Under the pieces are notes generated by a model. The model had not been told where the DNA came from. It worked only from the letters and a program-made list of their open reading frames with translations, and did no database searches. From a bacterium (GTDB lineage Bacteria; Zhuqueibacterota; Zhuqueibacteria; Thermofontimicrobiales; Thermofontimicrobiaceae), in NCBI GenBank assembly GCA_011046315.1, contig DSAU01000395.1, forward strand, positions 1 through 5,655: a stretch of DNA of 5,655 nt, written 5' to 3'. How positions within the stretch are numbered: position 1 is the first letter of the stretch; the number at the start of each line of letters is the position of its first letter. The translations under genes were made by a program, and so were the position numbers. This document shows, one piece after another, positions 1-5,630 of this stretch.

Positions 1-326
1 CCCTTTACATCGGTATTAAACCCAATAATGCCATGTTTTTGAAACAAAATAGTATTTACAGCGCCAACCGCCTTTGCCTCCGTAGCAATCTTGTCGAGCA
101 AAGGGATCACGGCTTGTTTATGCGGCAAGGTCACATTAATTCCGCTAAAATTCTGTTTTTTGAGCGAACAAAGCGCGACTGCTAATTGCGCCGGTTTGAT
201 TCTAAAAGCTTGATACTGATACGGCAGTTGTTCTCTGGATAAAATGAATTGATGCATAACCGGCGACAGACTATGGGAAATCGGATCACCAATCACGCCA
301 AGCATTTTTACACCCGCCTTATCCAT
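1..326 (-). CDS. aroE: Shikimate dehydrogenase, N-terminal part (cut by window edge)
   Basis: AroE reduces 3-dehydroshikimate to shikimate with NADPH, a cytoplasmic step of the shikimate pathway. I translated 108 complete codons; the gene runs off the left edge, so the C-terminal NADP-binding domain is not visible. The substrate-binding domain is clear: PISHSLSP at residues 15-22 holds the two shikimate-binding serines (S19, S21), NVTLPHK at 64-70 ends in the catalytic lysine K70, GAVNT is at 88-92, and NTD at 104-106 holds the catalytic aspartate D106. The ATG at 326 overlaps the aroA stop by 8 nt (ATGGATAA) and has GAGG about 10 nt upstream. A second ATG at 305 (residue 8) has AAGG at a usable distance and would give a protein starting MLGVIGDP. 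Both starts are plausible, and I list the longer. The overlap implies coupling to aroA. The family assignment is secure. Confidence 0.95.
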   Translation of the reverse strand, partial: MDKAGVKMLGVIGDPISHSLSPVMHQFILSREQLPYQYQAFRIKPAQLAVALCSLKKQNFSGINVTLPHKQAVIPLLDKIATEAKAVGAVNTILFQKHGIIGFNTDVK

Positions 327-1599
327 CGACCAGAGACCTCAATTGTTCAAAAAATTCGGGGAAAGAGATATGACAACATTCGACATTCCAAATTGTGGTT
401 GTGCCATCAGCAACTAATCCAGCGACTGCGAACGACATGGCGATGCGATGATCCCCAAAACTCATCAGTGAGCAACCGTTCAAACTTTGATTCCCCTGGA
501 TGATCATCGCATCTGATCTGGCTTCGATGGCGCATCCCATCTTTGTCAAATTTTCCACCGTCGCACTAATTCGGTCGGTTTCTTTGAAACGGAGTTCTCT
601 GGCATCGCTGATAATGGTCTCGCCCTCGGCTTGAGTCGCTGCCACTGCCAGCACCGGAATTTCGTCGATAATTCGTGGAATTGTTTCACCGCTGATTTTA
701 ATACCTTTTAATCGGCTGGATCGAATCAGCACATCGCCGATGTTTTCATTGTTCCATTTCCTCAAATTTTGAAGCCGAATTTGAGCCCCCATCGACTTCA
801 ATACGTCAATAATGCCGGTTCGCGTCGGGTTCAATCCCACATTTTTTAACATTAATTCCGAATCGGGAACGATCGTCGCCGCAACCATGAAAAAAGCCGC
901 TGCTGAAATATCGGCTGGGATTCGAATAATCTCTGATTGAATCCGATCACATTTTCTGACGGAAATCATATTTCCGTTGACTGTTATCGGCACGCCTAAA
1001 TAATCGAGCATAATTTCGGTGTGATTCCTGGATGGTGCTGGCTCGATCACTGTGGTTGCGCCCGCGTATAATCCCGCCAATAAAAGACAGGATTTCACCT
1101 GGGCGCTGGCGATTTTTAATCGATGCAGCGCCGGTTTAAGGGTTGATGGTTTAAACAGCAGCGGCGCAAATTGATCATCGACTCCGCTAATTTGTGCTCC
1201 CATTGACCGCAGCGGCTCAATAATTCGCGCCATGGGTCTTTGTCGTAATGAATCATCACCAGTAATCTGGCTCTCAAAAGGCTGGCCGGCAAGGACACCG
1301 GAAAGCAACCGGATCGTTGTGCCGGAATTGCCTGCGTCTAAAATTTTTGCTGGCTTTTTAAATCCCAGCACTCCTTTTCCCTCAACAGTGGTGTCGGTTT
1401 TTCCTGATATAACTATCGCGCCAAGGTCTTGTAAACAACGAATGGTGCTGTTAACATCTTCACAATGCGCCAGCCCCAGAATGTGGGATCGCCCTTTGGC
1501 CAGCGCTGCACAAATCAGGGCGCGATGCGAAATTGATTTATCGCCGGGAACCTGCAAGGTTCCGGATAGCCGATGTGCTTTTTTGATCTGAACATTCAT
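319..1599 (-). CDS. aroA: 3-phosphoshikimate 1-carboxyvinyltransferase (EPSP synthase)
   Basis: AroA condenses shikimate-3-phosphate with phosphoenolpyruvate to give EPSP, the sixth shikimate-pathway step, in the cytoplasm. The 426-residue protein is the usual full length and looks intact. Visible family motifs are PGDKSISHR (18-26, with K21, S22, R26), GNSGTTIRLL (90-99), TGDDSLRQRPM (113-123), SAQVK (165-169), RNHTE (191-195), NPTR (257-260), IDEIP (311-315, with D312 and E313), LRFKETDR (336-343) and FGDHRIAM (381-388). GDKS, SAQxK, RxHxE and NxTR together are the signature of class II EPSP synthases, the group often less sensitive to glyphosate. The alanine behind strong tolerance in the CP4 enzyme is a glycine here (G93), so tolerance cannot be assumed. 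The ATG follows the tyrA stop by one nucleotide. AGGA at 1612-1609, inside the end of tyrA, serves as RBS with 9-nt spacing, so the two genes are probably translationally coupled. Confidence 0.97.
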   Translation of the reverse strand: MNVQIKKAHRLSGTLQVPGDKSISHRALICAALAKGRSHILGLAHCEDVNSTIRCLQDLGAIVISGKTDTTVEGKGVLGFKKPAKILDAGNSGTTIRLLSGVLAGQPFESQITGDDSLRQRPMARIIEPLRSMGAQISGVDDQFAPLLFKPSTLKPALHRLKIASAQVKSCLLLAGLYAGATTVIEPAPSRNHTEIMLDYLGVPITVNGNMISVRKCDRIQSEIIRIPADISAAAFFMVAATIVPDSELMLKNVGLNPTRTGIIDVLKSMGAQIRLQNLRKWNNENIGDVLIRSSRLKGIKISGETIPRIIDEIPVLAVAATQAEGETIISDARELRFKETDRISATVENLTKMGCAIEARSDAMIIQGNQSLNGCSLMSFGDHRIAMSFAVAGLVADGTTTIWNVECCHISFPEFFEQLRSLVDG

Positions 1600-1600
1600 T

Positions 1601-2695
1601 TCAAATTTTCCTGGCTAAAAATCCCTTATCGCTCAACAATTTTACTGCTTGTGTCCGCTGTTGTTCAGTTTCGAACGACAATCGCAGCGTTCCACCCTCG
1701 AGTAGCCTTACTTTCAGCACTTCAATATCGCGGATGTTGATGTTTTCACTGGCGAGAGCCGTGGCAATGGCTGCGATGATTCCCGGCTTATCTTCGACGA
1801 CCAGGCTGATGTCGTAATTAGGATTGAGAAACCCTTTGGTATCCTTTGGAATCGACAATCGTGTTCGCGCAGCGCGCTCAAACTGGTGGCGCAATTCATC
1901 ACCGTAAAAATATTCTTTAAACTCTACCAGTTCATGAATCAGATCATCAAGATGCTCGATGATATTTTGTGAATTGGTTTTGCAAATGTCCTGCCACAGA
2001 TCAAACGGACTGGATGCTATACGGGTCATATCCCGGAAACCACCAGCCGCCAGCTTTAAATAATTGGGTTGCTCCCGATTGTATTTCTCAACGAAATTGA
2101 CCAGACACACTGCTAATATTTGTGGGAGGTGGCTGACAGCCGCAGCGATTCGATCGTGGGTTTCCTCATCCATGATCAAAACCTTGGAACCGATCAATTG
2201 CAGGGTGGACGCCAGCGTCTCAACAACTTGATTCGGCGTGTCAGGCAAAGGCGTCAGAATATAAAAGCAGTTTTCAAACAAATACGGATCTGCTGCATCA
2301 ATCCCGCTTTTCTCAGAACCAGCCATTGGATGGCCGCCGATAAAATGTCTTCCATTCCCGAATAATTGCCGTGATAATGCGACAATGCGCGCTTTGGTGC
2401 TTCCAACATCAGTCACTACCGTCCCCGGAGCGGCGCATTCAGCAACCAACGGAAGATATTCCAAAATCTGTTCAATAGTAACCGCAAGCAGGATCAGGTC
2501 CGAATCCTTAAAAACCTGAGCCGCTTCTGCCGGTTCAAACGCCTCATCCACTAATCCACTGGACAATGCTTTTTCAAGGACATCAGCCCGATCAACGCCC
2601 CGGATTAAGGTACCGATCCCTTTTCTTTTAAAAGATAAAATAAGCGAAGCGCCAATCAACCCGGTTCCCACAACACAAATTTTTTTAAATTCCAT
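1601..2695 (-). CDS. tyrA: Prephenate dehydrogenase with C-terminal ACT domain
   Basis: TyrA oxidatively decarboxylates prephenate to 4-hydroxyphenylpyruvate, the committed step to tyrosine. Numbered from the chosen start (364 aa), the Rossmann fold opens with GTGLIG (10-15), and an acidic residue after the second strand (D35) suggests NAD rather than NADP. DVGSTK contains S99, HPMAGSEKSG contains the catalytic-type histidine H122, HDRIAAAVSHLPQ contains H189, and GGFRDMTRIASS contains the prephenate-binding-type arginine R225. Residues 294-364 form an ACT domain (DISLVVEDKPGIIAAIA), known in Bacillus-type TyrA and expected to give feedback control by an aromatic amino acid. Start choice: the ATG at 2701 is two codons longer but has AGG directly against it. 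The ATG at 2695 has AGGA (2704-2701) at 5-nt spacing and is preferred. That RBS overlaps the stop of the upstream DAHP synthase gene. There is no fused chorismate mutase; that activity is encoded separately at the head of the operon. Confidence 0.95.
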   Translation of the reverse strand: MEFKKICVVGTGLIGASLILSFKRKGIGTLIRGVDRADVLEKALSSGLVDEAFEPAEAAQVFKDSDLILLAVTIEQILEYLPLVAECAAPGTVVTDVGSTKARIVALSRQLFGNGRHFIGGHPMAGSEKSGIDAADPYLFENCFYILTPLPDTPNQVVETLASTLQLIGSKVLIMDEETHDRIAAAVSHLPQILAVCLVNFVEKYNREQPNYLKLAAGGFRDMTRIASSPFDLWQDICKTNSQNIIEHLDDLIHELVEFKEYFYGDELRHQFERAARTRLSIPKDTKGFLNPNYDISLVVEDKPGIIAAIATALASENINIRDIEVLKVRLLEGGTLRLSFETEQQRTQAVKLLSDKGFLARKI

Positions 2696-2702
2696 TCGCA
2701 TC

Positions 2703-3719
2703 CTAACAGATTTTTTTTCTCAACACTTTTGCAATATCGTTTAATTCAAATATCAATTGATTGAATTGTTCCGGATAAAGCGATTGCGCACCGTCAGAAA
2801 GCGCCGTTTCCGGATCGGGGTGAACTTCAATAAGCAATCCATGAGCGCCGGCAGCAATTGCTGCGCGAGCCATAGGCCTAACTTTATCGCGTCTGCCTGT
2901 CCCATGACTCGGATCCACAATAACCGGTAAGTGGCTTAGTTTTTGAATAACCGGAATCGCAGAGATGTCAAGTGTGTTTCGGGTGTAGTTTTCAAAAGTC
3001 CGGATGCCCCGCTCACACAATACTATCTGATAATTACCCCCGGCCATTATATACTCCGCCGCCATTAACCACTCTTCGATTGTCGCCGACATTCCTCTTT
3101 TCAGTAAAATGGGCTTTCTGATTTTTCCCAATTCCCTTAGCAACCAGAAATTGTGCATGTTGCGCGCACCGATTTGAATTATATCCACATATTTTTCCAT
3201 CAAAGGAATCTGGCTGACGTCCATGACCTCGGAAACAACCAGCAGTCCGTATTTATCAGCAGCTTCGCGCATTAATATCAATCCATGTTCACCCAATCCC
3301 TGAAATGCGTACGGCGACGTTCGCGGCTTGAATGCTCCCCCTCGAAGCGCTGATACGGAATTTTGTTTTAAAATTTCTGCAATTTTCATCACCTGCTGCC
3401 GGTCTTCAACAGCACAGGGACCGGCAATAATTACCACATTGTCGCCACCAATCTTAACAGTTCCGACTTGAATTATTGTATCATCCTTCTTAAACTCACG
3501 GCTTACCAATTTGTAAGGTTTGGTAATTGAGATGACTTCGCGTACGCCCTGGAGCAATTCTAAATTGCGTTTATCGACATCGCGTTTTTCACCGACGGCT
3601 CCTAAAACAGTTCGCTGGATTCCATCCGAACGATGAACAGTAAATCCCATCGATTTGATCTTTTCAACAACATTCTGAATTTCAGGCTCTGTTGCTTTGT
3701 CCTCCATGATAATGACCAT
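2703..3719 (-). CDS. aroF: DAHP synthase, Thermotoga type with ferredoxin-like regulatory domain
   Basis: This enzyme joins phosphoenolpyruvate and erythrose-4-phosphate to 3-deoxy-D-arabino-heptulosonate 7-phosphate, the entry step of aromatic synthesis. The 338 residues match from memory the length and layout of the Thermotoga maritima enzyme (type I-beta). Residues 1 to about 70 form the ferredoxin-like domain (MVIIM...GIQRTVLGAVGE...KPYKLVSREF), and the rest is the (beta/alpha)8 barrel. Metal-ligand positions are all present: C102 in IIAGPC, H272 in DPSHGTGRR, E298 in EVHP and D309 in LSDG. GGAFKPRTSPYAFQG (127-141), KRG (207-209) and CERGIRTFE (235-243) are typical substrate-site motifs. 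In the Thermotoga homologue the N-terminal domain mediates inhibition by Tyr and Phe, and similar control is inferred here. GGAGG (3732-3728), within the last codons of the chorismate mutase gene, sits 8 nt before the ATG. Only 3 nt separate the two genes. Confidence 0.97.
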   Translation of the reverse strand: MVIIMEDKATEPEIQNVVEKIKSMGFTVHRSDGIQRTVLGAVGEKRDVDKRNLELLQGVREVISITKPYKLVSREFKKDDTIIQVGTVKIGGDNVVIIAGPCAVEDRQQVMKIAEILKQNSVSALRGGAFKPRTSPYAFQGLGEHGLILMREAADKYGLLVVSEVMDVSQIPLMEKYVDIIQIGARNMHNFWLLRELGKIRKPILLKRGMSATIEEWLMAAEYIMAGGNYQIVLCERGIRTFENYTRNTLDISAIPVIQKLSHLPVIVDPSHGTGRRDKVRPMARAAIAAGAHGLLIEVHPDPETALSDGAQSLYPEQFNQLIFELNDIAKVLRKKIC

Positions 3720-3722
3720 TTT

Positions 3723-4007
3723 TTAATCCTCCGATTGCTGCATCATAAACTGGGTCTGTAAATTTCTGTTTTCCCGGATGATTGTCATAAAAATTTTTAC
3801 AATCGATCCGTTGCTGAGCGGACCTCGATTTTTCTTCTGTAGTTTGGATAAAATTTCATCCTCTCGACTTTGATCGTAAATCGGAAGTCCGTTCTCTTTT
3901 TTTATTTTTCCGATTAGCAGCGCAACTTCGGCGCGCTCATTGAGCAACTGCAATAGTTGCCGGTCGATGCTGTCGATACGCTGACGTGATTGTTCAATTT
4001 GGTTCAT
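3723..4007 (-). CDS. aroQ: Chorismate mutase, AroQ class, monofunctional
   Basis: It rearranges chorismate to prephenate, the branch point to Phe and Tyr. Numbered from the chosen ATG (94 aa), the all-helical protein aligns without gaps through its first two helices to the mutase domain of E. coli PheA. The active-site set is complete: R8, R25, K36, D45, R48, E49 and Q84 correspond to E. coli R11, R28, K39, D48, R51, E52 and Q88. The reading frame also offers a GTG at 4013, but AGGAG (4017-4013) overlaps that codon and lies 5 nt before the ATG at 4007, so the ATG is the likely start. This is the first structural gene of the operon, just after the attenuator. It precedes the DAHP synthase gene by 3 nt, mirroring the order of domains in the fused AroQ-DAHP synthases of Bacillus. 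The symbol aroQ here means the mutase class, not type II dehydroquinase. Confidence 0.93.
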   Translation of the reverse strand: MNQIEQSRQRIDSIDRQLLQLLNERAEVALLIGKIKKENGLPIYDQSREDEILSKLQKKNRGPLSNGSIVKIFMTIIRENRNLQTQFMMQQSED

Positions 4008-4012
4008 GGCCA

Positions 4013-4017
4013 CTCCT
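4013..4017 (-). promoter_or_regulatory. RBS that decides the chorismate mutase start
   Basis: On the minus strand the sequence reads TTTAGGAGTGGCCATG. AGGAG is 5 nt from the ATG at 4007 but overlaps the in-frame GTG at 4013, which therefore cannot be served by it. Confidence 0.75.
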
Positions 4018-4061
4018 AAACGGGATAACTGTGAATATTTATCTGAGAGAAATGACTAAAT

Positions 4062-4096
4062 AAAAAAAACCCGCTATTTTTTTTACGATAGCGGGT
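4062..4096 (-). terminator. Intrinsic terminator of the attenuator (segments 3:4)
   Basis: On the minus strand ACCCGCTAT (4096-4088) pairs perfectly with ATAGCGGGT (4077-4069). The stem is 9 bp with a 10-nt A-rich loop, followed by eight consecutive T residues (4069-4062), the first of which closes the stem. On the plus strand no T-run follows the hairpin, so it works in one direction only. It lies between the promoter and the first structural gene and ends 54 nt before the mutase ATG. It would therefore stop transcription before the operon unless prevented, which is the position of an attenuator rather than of an end-of-operon terminator. Confidence 0.92.
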
Positions 4097-4201
4097 CGAT
4101 TGATTTCTCTTTGCTATATTTTAAGCCAAGGTCATATCCCTCCCACTATCGCTCTGCGATGGATAAAATAATAGTACAGAAAAAAATAATTGATAGCGGA
4201 G
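4086..4201 (-). promoter_or_regulatory. Alternative RNA pairings of the attenuator (segments 1, 2, 3)
   Basis: Three segments compete. Segment 1, CTCCGCTATC (4201-4192), can pair with segment 2 (4151-4140, CGATAGTGGGAG) over about 10 bp with one bulged G and one G:U. Segment 2 positions 4151-4142 can pair with segment 3 positions 4095-4086 over 10 continuous base pairs with one G:U; this is the antiterminator. Segment 3 alternatively pairs with segment 4 (4077-4069) as the terminator. Segment 1 lies within codons 5-8 of the leader peptide, just before its Tyr/Phe run. Segment 2 lies in the last codons, ending 5 nt before the stop. A ribosome stalled on the aromatic codons blocks 1:2 and frees 2 for 3 (read-through). 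A ribosome reaching the stop covers 2 and lets 3:4 form (termination). Pairings were derived by hand, with no folding energies. Confidence 0.85.
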
Positions 4202-4215
4202 AAATTCTTAATCAT
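4132..4215 (-). CDS. Aromatic-rich leader peptide of the attenuator (27 aa)
   Basis: A 27-codon ORF from ATG at 4215 to TGA at 4134-4132. AGG (4224-4222) lies 6 nt before the start, a modest RBS. Residues 10-17 read YFFLYYYF, seven aromatics in eight positions, and F5 is a further one, so 4 Phe and 4 Tyr in total with no Trp. It then ends IHRRAIVGGI. Its own product probably has no function; translation of the run is the sensor. When charged tRNA-Tyr or tRNA-Phe is scarce the ribosome stalls at codons 10-17 (4188-4165), freeing the antiterminator. This is the same logic as the pheL and trpL leaders of enteric bacteria, but the peptide sequence is not one I recognise. Support comes from the codon run, the position between promoter and terminator, and the fit to the pairing segments. 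Confidence 0.88.
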   Translation of the reverse strand: MIKNFSAINYFFLYYYFIHRRAIVGGI

Positions 4216-4256
4216 GATCAACCTGAAATTTGTTACCCAGATTATTGTTTGATTTT

Positions 4257-4285
4257 AATATAAAAAGAAAATATCAACAAGTCAA
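4257..4285 (-). promoter_or_regulatory. Sigma-70-like promoter of the aromatic operon
   Basis: On the minus strand TTGACT (-35, 4285-4280) and TATATT (-10, 4262-4257) are separated by exactly 17 nt. Transcription would start near 4250, 35 nt before the leader-peptide ATG and about 240 nt before the mutase ATG. No operator-like palindrome overlaps it. Confidence 0.75.
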
Positions 4286-4328
4286 GTATTTTCTTTATGG
4301 CTTTGTAATGCCTCAGTCTTTGGTTTAG

Positions 4329-4357
4329 ATACCAGGTTTCTTGGAGAAACCTGGTAT
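4329..4357. repeat. Perfect 13-bp inverted repeat with 3-nt loop
   Basis: ATACCAGGTTTCT and AGAAACCTGGTAT flank TGG (plus strand), a perfect 13-bp palindromic stem. It lies 37 nt past the stop of the aminotransferase gene and 43 nt upstream of the operon -35 box. Neither strand has a T-run after the stem, so it is not a standard intrinsic terminator. It may still act as a transcript 3' end or mRNA-stabilising hairpin for the aminotransferase message, or be one copy of a dispersed palindromic repeat. Only one copy is present in this window. Confidence 0.7.
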
Positions 4358-4394
4358 ATTAGACACAAGATTGAGATGTTGCATAATTTTTATT

Positions 4395-5621
4395 TTAACC
4401 TAATTCAGCACTATTTTCTTTCACCTTAATTACAGCATCAACGATATCCTGCATGTCATTTTCATCACCCAGCAACACCGATTGCGGAAACCAAATTGCT
4501 TCTTCGGAACAGGCTTTCTCAGTTTCGGGTAAATGATAAGCAGCATAATCAACACCAATGTCCAGCTTCCTCCCCCGGGGTCCGAATGCCTGATTCTTTA
4601 AAACCGGCTGTACATAAAGCGGGATTGAATAACCAGGGCTGAGAAAAATGCCTTCTTTTCGCATCGCATCAATAAATTTTGACTTGGGCACATTATTGAA
4701 CGGTTGCGGCTGATAGCGCCAGATGTAAATATGATAAGAATTGCTGGTTACTGCGGGATCATCCGCCAGGGTAGCTGCGCCCTCAATCTCGGATAATTTT
4801 TCATTCAAAAATTTGGCGTTGTTCTCACGTTTTTGCTTGAGTTCGGGATAACGATCAAATTGGGCGTGCAAAATTGCCGCGTGGAATTCCGACATGCGGA
4901 AGTTACCGCCAACATAATAATGCTCATACCAAACACCGCCCTCAACTCGTCCACAATTTGAGAAAGAGCGGCAAAATTGAGCGGTCTGTTCATCATTAGT
5001 GAGAATGATACCACCTTCAGCACAGGTAATATTTTTTGAAGATTGAAAACTGAAGCAACCGGCGTCTCCGAGCGCTCCCACTTTTTTCCCGTTCCATTCA
5101 GAACCCCAGGCCTGCGCAGCATCCTCGACAACAACTAACTTATGTTTTTTCGCCAGTTGAGAAATTTTTTCCATATCACAGGGCCTACCGCCAAAATGAA
5201 CCGGCATGATGGCTTTTGAGCGCTCAGTAATTGCCGCTTCGATTTTCCCGATATCGATGTTGTAGGTTTCCGGATCGATGTCCACAAACACCGGAATCGC
5301 TCCGACATCTAAGATCGCGGTTGCGGTCGCAATAAAAGTATAACCCGGCAAAATTACCTCATCACCAGCGCCAACACCGGTCGCAAATAGTGCAATTTTC
5401 AATGCGGTGGTGCCGCTATTGACACAAATACCATATTTTGCCTGATGATATTGTGCATATTTTTCTGTAAAGCTGCTCACCTGATCGCCGTGCAGCGAGC
5501 CCCATTTACCGCTTTCAATCACCTTTTTTAAATTATGAATTTCATTTTCATCCCAGATAGGCCAGCTCGGAAAAGGTTTAGTCCGAACAGGTTTGCCGCC
5601 GTTGATTGCTAGTTTTCCCAT
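4395..5621 (-). CDS. DegT/DnrJ/EryC1/StrS-family PLP-dependent aminotransferase
   Basis: A complete 408-residue fold-type I PLP enzyme that most likely aminates a keto-sugar or keto-cyclitol, using an amino acid such as glutamine or glutamate as donor. Visible features are NSGTTAL (68-74, phosphate binding), VEDAAQAWGS (165-174, with D167 for the pyridine nitrogen and Q170), FSFQSSKNITCAEGGI (190-205) with the Schiff-base lysine K196, and NFRMSEFHAAI (family hallmark after residue 230). The opening LAINGGKPVR followed by PFPSWPIWDENE resembles proteins annotated as 2-deoxy-scyllo-inosose aminotransferase or 3-amino-5-hydroxybenzoate synthase, but family members with this start have many substrates, so no gene symbol is given. 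The ATG at 5621 is supported by GAGGAG at 5636-5631 with 9-nt spacing. The operon promoter and inverted repeat separate it from the aromatic genes, so it is probably a different transcription unit whose upstream partners lie outside the window. Confidence 0.93.
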   Translation of the reverse strand: MGKLAINGGKPVRTKPFPSWPIWDENEIHNLKKVIESGKWGSLHGDQVSSFTEKYAQYHQAKYGICVNSGTTALKIALFATGVGAGDEVILPGYTFIATATAILDVGAIPVFVDIDPETYNIDIGKIEAAITERSKAIMPVHFGGRPCDMEKISQLAKKHKLVVVEDAAQAWGSEWNGKKVGALGDAGCFSFQSSKNITCAEGGIILTNDEQTAQFCRSFSNCGRVEGGVWYEHYYVGGNFRMSEFHAAILHAQFDRYPELKQKRENNAKFLNEKLSEIEGAATLADDPAVTSNSYHIYIWRYQPQPFNNVPKSKFIDAMRKEGIFLSPGYSIPLYVQPVLKNQAFGPRGRKLDIGVDYAAYHLPETEKACSEEAIWFPQSVLLGDENDMQDIVDAVIKVKENSAELG

Positions 5622-5630
5622 ATCAATTGT

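Larger units (their letters stand above)
4014..4394. other. Intergenic regulatory region between aminotransferase and aromatic operon
   Basis: This gap of about 380 nt is not empty. From right to left it holds the 13-bp inverted repeat, the operon promoter, the leader peptide, the antiterminator and terminator segments, and a run of 44 nt without evident structure (4061-4018) before the mutase RBS. A short extra hairpin (ATCGC-AGA-GCGAT, 4160-4148) overlaps segment 2 and could act as a transient pause structure. I see no tRNA, T-box or other riboswitch consensus here. Confidence 0.75.

Noticed and set aside
249..503. Plus-strand 84-codon ORF across the aroA/aroE junction
   Set aside because: It lies antisense to well-supported aroE and aroA, has no family motif, and its composition fits a shadow frame.
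1232..1591. Plus-strand 119-codon ORF
   Set aside because: It is antisense to the conserved N-terminal part of EPSP synthase, with no recognisable motif.
4013..4013. GTG start of chorismate mutase two codons upstream
   Set aside because: The AGGAG site overlaps this codon. It is correctly spaced only for the ATG at 4007.
4062..4096. The hairpin as terminator of the upstream aminotransferase gene
   Set aside because: It lies about 160 nt downstream of the operon promoter and about 300 nt past the aminotransferase stop, so its first role must be in the operon leader. It could also catch read-through.
4062..4160. TRAP-type binding site (spaced GAG/TAG triplets)
   Set aside because: A few GAG and TAG triplets occur, but not in a regular series with 2-3 nt spacing, and the leader has no Trp connection.
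4062..4250. T-box riboswitch as the regulator of the operon
   Set aside because: A leader with a terminator before an aromatic operon could be a T-box, but I find no T-box consensus (AGGGTGGNACCGCG-like) and no specifier-loop layout. The translated Tyr/Phe run explains the leader better.
4329..4357. CRISPR repeat or transposon end
   Set aside because: Only one copy occurs here, with no spacers, no transposase and no flanking direct repeats.
4805..5134. 109-codon minus-strand ORF in another frame of the aminotransferase gene
   Set aside because: It lies entirely inside the aminotransferase gene, whose active-site motifs are in the other frame. There is no independent RBS evidence.
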